Assembly: GCA_964555295.1 (NCBI GenBank)
Contig: CAZKRL010000058.1
Location: 1 to 10,353 of the forward strand
From: CAZKRL01 sp964555295
GTDB taxonomy: Bacteria > Bacteroidota > Bacteroidia > Flavobacteriales_D > Sanyastnellaceae
Direction of reading: 5' to 3'
Length of the DNA: 10,353 nt
Below, piece after piece: positions 6,873 through 10,353 of the stretch. The position numbers and the translations under genes were made by a program. The notes under the pieces were generated by a model. It did not search any database. It was not told the DNA's origin and was given only the letters and a program-made list of their open reading frames with translations. Position 1 is the stretch's first letter, and every line of letters begins with the position of its first letter.

Positions 6873-7778
6873 TTATCGGGTAATAGGTATGGCCATACTC
6901 TTTTTTACAAACGTTGAGTTCACGCCTGCCAGCTTCGTGAGCCAGCGCTGTAACTCCTCTGTGGGAATGGTGGGCAGCTCTCCCGTCGCGGGCTTCGACA
7001 TCATCGGCTTATTATATTTCTGCGTTGCGAATACCACAATCAATTCATCCTGAACCATCGTTTCATTTCCTGGTACTTCAACAATTAAACTTTGTTGCAT
7101 TCCCTTCGGTGCCTGGCGACTAAACAAATGATACTCTTCATCTGCCCGCACTTCTACCCAATCACTTGCCGACATACCAGCGTCAGGTAAAATTCGTTGC
7201 GCCATCTTCGCTGTGTGATCCATGTAGAACACACTTAAGTATCCATCATTCCCCGCCTTGAAAATGGCCTCGAGACTTTGTCCGTTTTTAAACGTCTCGA
7301 TATAATTCGCGGGCTTACAGGGCAAACATGCTTTGAAAAAAATACTGGTCTGGTTGGATTCATTTTGCGGACGCACTTTGCCATGAACGATCGCGGTGAC
7401 TTCCAATTCACCGGGGTTTGCTGCATTGCAATTCCAGCGCACAATGGGTGCGGTGACATCCGCAACCCACTCTCCCTGCACCTGTGTGCTCGACAGCGCG
7501 TTGAAGGAGTCAGATACTTTGCCGCCATTGTCCTTCACTTGAGAGACAGTAGACTCTGAAACCCTGAGACCACATTCTCTTTCGATACAGCGCAGCCTGG
7601 CCTGTTCAATGCAACGGCGCTCCAGCTCATTCATAGTGATGTCCTTTCTCAACACCATATTATACTCTCCCCTGACTTCCAACAATTTCTGTGAGGTCGC
7701 TGTGTAGGAGAATGTAATACTAGCCATCACCAGCAGAGCCCATCTTAAAAAGAGAAAATTCTGTACGGTGTGCATCAT
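6873..7778 (-). CDS. Secreted DUF4384-type protein
   Basis: A 301-residue protein of unknown function. Residues about 1-29 form a signal peptide (FLFLRWALLVMASITFSYT), so it is exported, probably to the periplasm. Residues about 34-135 are mixed helix and strand with a charged, Cys-containing helix (ERRCIEQARLRCIEREC, 53-69) followed by GELEVTAIVHGKV. This outline recalls the FlgT/LPP20 N-terminal type of envelope domain, but that likeness is weak. Residues about 145-255 fit DUF4384 (FKAGNDGYLSVFYMD, 173-187; EYHLFSRQAPKG, 215-226; LIVVFATQK, 246-254). A CLPC pair lies at 151-154. The start is one of two adjacent ATGs (7778, 7775). It lies 18 nt after fumC and 6 nt before the MBL gene, so it is probably in the same operon. 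Confidence 0.75.
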   Translation of the reverse strand: MMHTVQNFLFLRWALLVMASITFSYTATSQKLLEVRGEYNMVLRKDITMNELERRCIEQARLRCIERECGLRVSESTVSQVKDNGGKVSDSFNALSSTQVQGEWVADVTAPIVRWNCNAANPGELEVTAIVHGKVRPQNESNQTSIFFKACLPCKPANYIETFKNGQSLEAIFKAGNDGYLSVFYMDHTAKMAQRILPDAGMSASDWVEVRADEEYHLFSRQAPKGMQQSLIVEVPGNETMVQDELIVVFATQKYNKPMMSKPATGELPTIPTEELQRWLTKLAGVNSTFVKKSMAIPITR

Positions 7779-7796
7779 GCGAAATATAATAGTGAA

Positions 7797-9194
7797 CTAT
7801 TTCAAATTTCCTACCATGTCTGCGGGCACCACCCACTTATCATAATCCTCGGCAGTGACATGACCCAGGCGAATGGCTTCCTCTTTCAGGGTAGTGCCGT
7901 TCTTGTGCGCCGTCTTTGCAATTTCCGCGGCCTTGTAATATCCGATCTTCGTGTTGAGCGCGGTTACAAGCATCAGCGATTGATTGACCAATTGCTGAAT
8001 ACGCTCATGGTTAGGTTCAATGCCGCTTGCACAATGCTCATCGAAAGAACGGCAAGCGTCTCCCAACAAACGAGCGCTTTGTAAAAAGTTATGTGCCATC
8101 ATGGGCTTGAAGACGTTGAGTTCATAATGCCCTTGCGTACCACCGATGGTGATGGCCACATCATTGCCCATTACTTGCGCGCACACCATAGTAAGCGCTT
8201 CACATTGTGTTGGGTTTACTTTACCCGGCATGATGCTACTTCCGGGTTCATTCTCCGGTATGAAAATTTCTCCGATTCCACTGCGCGGACCGCTTGCCAT
8301 CATGCGGATATCATTCGCAATCTTATTGAGTGAAACTGCGAGCTGTTTCAAAGCGCCATGAGCTTCAACGATACCATCATGAGCTGCCAGCGCTTCAAAC
8401 TTATTGGGCGCGCTCGTAAATGGATGTCCGCTAAACTCCGCAATCTTTTTTGCTACCAACTCAGAATAACCTGCTGGTGCATTGAGTCCGGTGCCCACAG
8501 CGGTACCGCCCAACGCGAGTTCACCGAGATGCGCAAGAGTATTTTTCAGTGCGCGCATGCCATGATCCAATTGTGCAACGTAACCGCTCAACTCTTGTCC
8601 GAGCGTGATAGGTGTTGCGTCCATCAAATGCGTGCGGCCAATTTTTACAACATTCATGAAAGCTGTGCTTTTCGCGTGCAACGTGTCGCGCAATTGCTTC
8701 ACGCCCGGGAGCGTGCTTTCGACAACGGCCTTGTAGGCGGCGATATGCATTGCTGTTGGATACGTATCGTTGGAAGATTGAGACTTGTTTACATCATCAT
8801 TTGCGCCGAGTAACATCTGGCCTTCACCGAGCTTGCCACCTGCTCTGACATGTGCGCGATTCGCGATGACTTCATTGAGGTTCATATTGCTTTGCGTGCC
8901 GCTTCCTGTTTGCCAGATGACAAGTGGAAATTGATCTGCTAGCTCGCCCTTGATGATCTCATCACACACTGCGCTTATCGCATCGCGTTTGTCAGCTGCG
9001 AGCACGCCAAGGTCGTGATTCGCATGAGCTGCGGCCTTTTTCAGAATTGCGAATGCGTGAATGATTTCGCGAGGCATTGAGCCCTCCTCACCGATTTTGA
9101 AATTGTTGCGTGAGCGTTCTGTTTGAGCACCCCAGTAAACATTTGCGGGCACTTTCACTTCGCCCATGGTGTCTTTTTCTATTCTATATTCCAT
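7797..9194 (-). CDS. fumC: Class II fumarate hydratase
   Basis: A cytosolic, oxygen-stable, metal-independent fumarase that interconverts fumarate and (S)-malate in the TCA cycle; the family is homotetrameric. The 465-residue length is normal. Motifs in order: EKDTMGEVKVPANVYWGAQT (6-25), TGSGTQSNMNLNEV (96-109), KSQSSNDTYPTAMH (137-150), GRTHLMDATPITLGQE (186-201, His189) and the superfamily signature GSSIMPGKVNPTQ (318-330). Ser319, Lys325 and Asn327 correspond, with an offset of one, to E. coli FumC Ser318, Lys324 and Asn326. HDGIVEAHGALK and the late IGYYKAAEIAK also fit fumarase and not aspartase. The start lies 2 nt after the prfB stop (TAA TT ATG), which implies co-transcription and possibly termination-reinitiation. 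I see no Shine-Dalgarno of its own. Confidence 0.97.
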   Translation of the reverse strand: MEYRIEKDTMGEVKVPANVYWGAQTERSRNNFKIGEEGSMPREIIHAFAILKKAAAHANHDLGVLAADKRDAISAVCDEIIKGELADQFPLVIWQTGSGTQSNMNLNEVIANRAHVRAGGKLGEGQMLLGANDDVNKSQSSNDTYPTAMHIAAYKAVVESTLPGVKQLRDTLHAKSTAFMNVVKIGRTHLMDATPITLGQELSGYVAQLDHGMRALKNTLAHLGELALGGTAVGTGLNAPAGYSELVAKKIAEFSGHPFTSAPNKFEALAAHDGIVEAHGALKQLAVSLNKIANDIRMMASGPRSGIGEIFIPENEPGSSIMPGKVNPTQCEALTMVCAQVMGNDVAITIGGTQGHYELNVFKPMMAHNFLQSARLLGDACRSFDEHCASGIEPNHERIQQLVNQSLMLVTALNTKIGYYKAAEIAKTAHKNGTTLKEEAIRLGHVTAEDYDKWVVPADMVGNLK

Positions 9195-9196
9195 AA

Positions 9197-10310
9197 TTAA
9201 ATGGTTTCTTCTGTGTTACTTGCTTTGCCTCGTTGCATCAAAAACCCTTTTAGGAACTCATCGATTTCCCCGTCCATCACGCCGTCTACATCGCTTGTTT
9301 CTACGCCGGTACGAACATCCTTAACAAGTTTGTAGGGCTGCATTACGTAGTTGCGAATTTGTGATCCCCATTCGATTTTTTTCTTGGTGGCTTCGATCTC
9401 GCTTCTTGCTGCGTTGCGTCGCTCCAGCTCCATTTCATAGAGCTGTGATTTCAGCAACTGCATGGCCTTCTCTTTGTTCTGAAGCTGTGACCTGGTTTCA
9501 GTATTATCGATGATAATGCCTGTGGGTGCGTGACGCAGACGAACACCGGTTTCAACTTTGTTTACGTTCTGTCCACCCGCGCCTCCACTGCGGAAAGTGT
9601 CCCATGTGATATCGGATGGATTGATTTCAATCTCAATCGAGTCATCTACGAGGGGATACACATATACACTCACAAATGAGGTGTGCCGTTTTGCATTGGA
9701 ATCGAAAGGTGAAATGCGCACAAGTCGATGCACACCGTTTTCTCCCTTCAACATACCGAAAGCAAATTGACCATCGAACTCGAGGGTGCATTGTTTAACG
9801 CCGGCCACATCCCCTGCCTGCATATCAAGTTCCCGAATCTTATAGCCGCTTTTCTGACCCCACATGATGTACATGCGCATCAACATTCCGGCCCAGTCAC
9901 AGCTCTCGGTGCCACCGGCGCCGGCAGTAATCTGAACCACGGCGCTGAGCGCGTCTTCTTCAGCGCTGAGCATATTCTTGAACTCCAGGTTTTCAATTTT
10001 CTGCAGCGCATCCTTGTACTGCACATCGAGTTCTTCCTCGGTTGCAGCACCTTCTTTAAAAAAATCAAACATCACTGAGGCGTCTTCAGTAGCGGAGGCG
10101 CATAGCTGATAGGCGTCAGTCCATACTTTACGATTGCGAATTTGTCGCATCACGCTCTCAGCGCGCTTAGGGTCTTCCCAGAAGTTGGGATCTTGTGTGA
10201 GCTTTTCGTCTTCTTTTATCTGGAGTAGTTTGACCTCCACGTCAAAGGTACCTCCCGAGCGCGGTTACGCGCTCCTTCAGCTCACCGATAGCATCAATTG
10301 TTATTGCCAT
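9197..10310 (-). CDS. prfB: Peptide chain release factor 2, expressed by programmed +1 frameshift
   Basis: RF2 recognises UAA and UGA stops in the ribosomal A site and triggers peptide release. The full product is about 370 residues (E. coli RF2 has 365). Translation starts at ATG 10310 and reads 22 codons ending GRYL. It meets an in-frame TGA at 10242-10244, shifts +1 there, and continues as D-VEVKLLQIKEDEKL to the TAA at 9197. In full-length numbering, visible motifs are GAGGTESCDW (about 130-139), the RF2-type tripeptide SPF (about 200-202, in VRISPFDSNAKRH; RF1 would have PxT) and the catalytic GGQ (about 245-247, in RSGGAGGQNVNKVE). Taking the GTG at 10240 as start would remove 23 N-terminal residues that match the usual RF2 N-terminus. 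fumC follows after 2 nt. Its own level is expected to be autoregulated through the in-frame TGA. Confidence 0.97.
10241..10256 (-). promoter_or_regulatory. prfB: prfB programmed +1 ribosomal frameshift site
   Basis: On the - strand the site reads GGG AGG TAC CTT TGA C. It has an internal Shine-Dalgarno-like GGGAGG, a 3-nt spacer, the slippery CTT codon, and the RF2-dependent stop TGA followed by C. Layout and spacing match the known E. coli prfB site (AGGGGG TAT CTT TGA C). When RF2 is scarce, slow termination at TGA lets the ribosome slip into the +1 frame (GAC GTG GAG), which raises RF2 synthesis. Confidence 0.97.
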
Positions 10311-10341
10311 AGTAATTAATCACTGAAAAATTGTTAGGGCG

Positions 10342-10349
10342 CGAAAGTA
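10342..10349 (-). promoter_or_regulatory. Candidate -7 promoter element of prfB
   Basis: TACTTTCG (10349 to 10342) lies 31 nt before the prfB ATG and is identical to the octamer before the small secreted gene. It is one base from TAnnTTTG. A -33 element would lie beyond the right edge, so the promoter cannot be completed here. The A/T-rich stretch 10311-10341 would be most of the leader. Confidence 0.4.
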
Positions 10350-10353
10350 CGAT

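Noticed and set aside
8358..8813. A 151-codon open frame on the + strand
   Set aside because: It is antisense to the highly conserved fumC and shows no recognisable protein features.
10242..10244. The in-frame TGA in prfB as a disabling mutation or sequencing error
   Set aside because: The surrounding GGGAGG-TAC-CTT-TGA-C is the conserved functional frameshift signal of RF2 genes.
9197..10310. Release factor 1 (prfA)
   Set aside because: The tripeptide anticodon is SPF and the gene carries the frameshift site. Both are specific to RF2.
10134..10319. A 61-codon + strand frame at the right edge
   Set aside because: It is antisense to the prfB N-terminal coding region and its leader, with no independent support.

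Overview
The window looks like a chromosomal segment from a member of the Bacteroidota. Two predicted secreted proteins end in, or resemble, type IX secretion (T9SS) C-terminal sorting domains, and one of them is a gingipain-family (C25) cysteine peptidase. Shine-Dalgarno sequences are mostly absent before the genes. The candidate promoter elements resemble the Bacteroidota -7 box (TAnnTTTG). I cannot assign a genus from the sequence alone.

Layout. On the + strand are the last 26 codons of an unidentified gene, a strong intrinsic terminator (101-126), then nadC (NAD biosynthesis) overlapping a YihY/BrkB-type membrane protein gene. These run into a convergent six-gene block on the - strand. 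In transcription order that block is prfB (release factor 2), fumC (class II fumarase), a secreted DUF4384-type protein, an MBL-fold hydrolase, a small secreted protein with a T9SS-like tail, and the large C25 peptidase. The two blocks meet tail to tail with no spacer: the stop codons of the YihY gene and the peptidase gene share the palindrome TTAA (1983-1986). Gaps in the - block are 2, 18, 6, about 25 and -4 nt, so long co-transcripts are plausible, though a candidate promoter precedes the small secreted gene.

Functions. nadC, fumC and prfB are housekeeping genes. The accessory part is the secreted pair at 1983-5992. The small protein and the peptidase overlap by ATGA, which suggests coupled translation and export by the same T9SS route. 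The clearest mechanistic feature is the classical programmed +1 frameshift in prfB (CTT TGA C preceded by GGGAGG). It means the true gene starts at 10310, not at the GTG at 10240. No RNA genes, mobile elements or CRISPR arrays are visible, and no stretch over 300 nt lacks a gene. I did not find a convincing entirely new system. The best candidate for something undescribed is the translationally coupled small T9SS protein and C25 peptidase pair.
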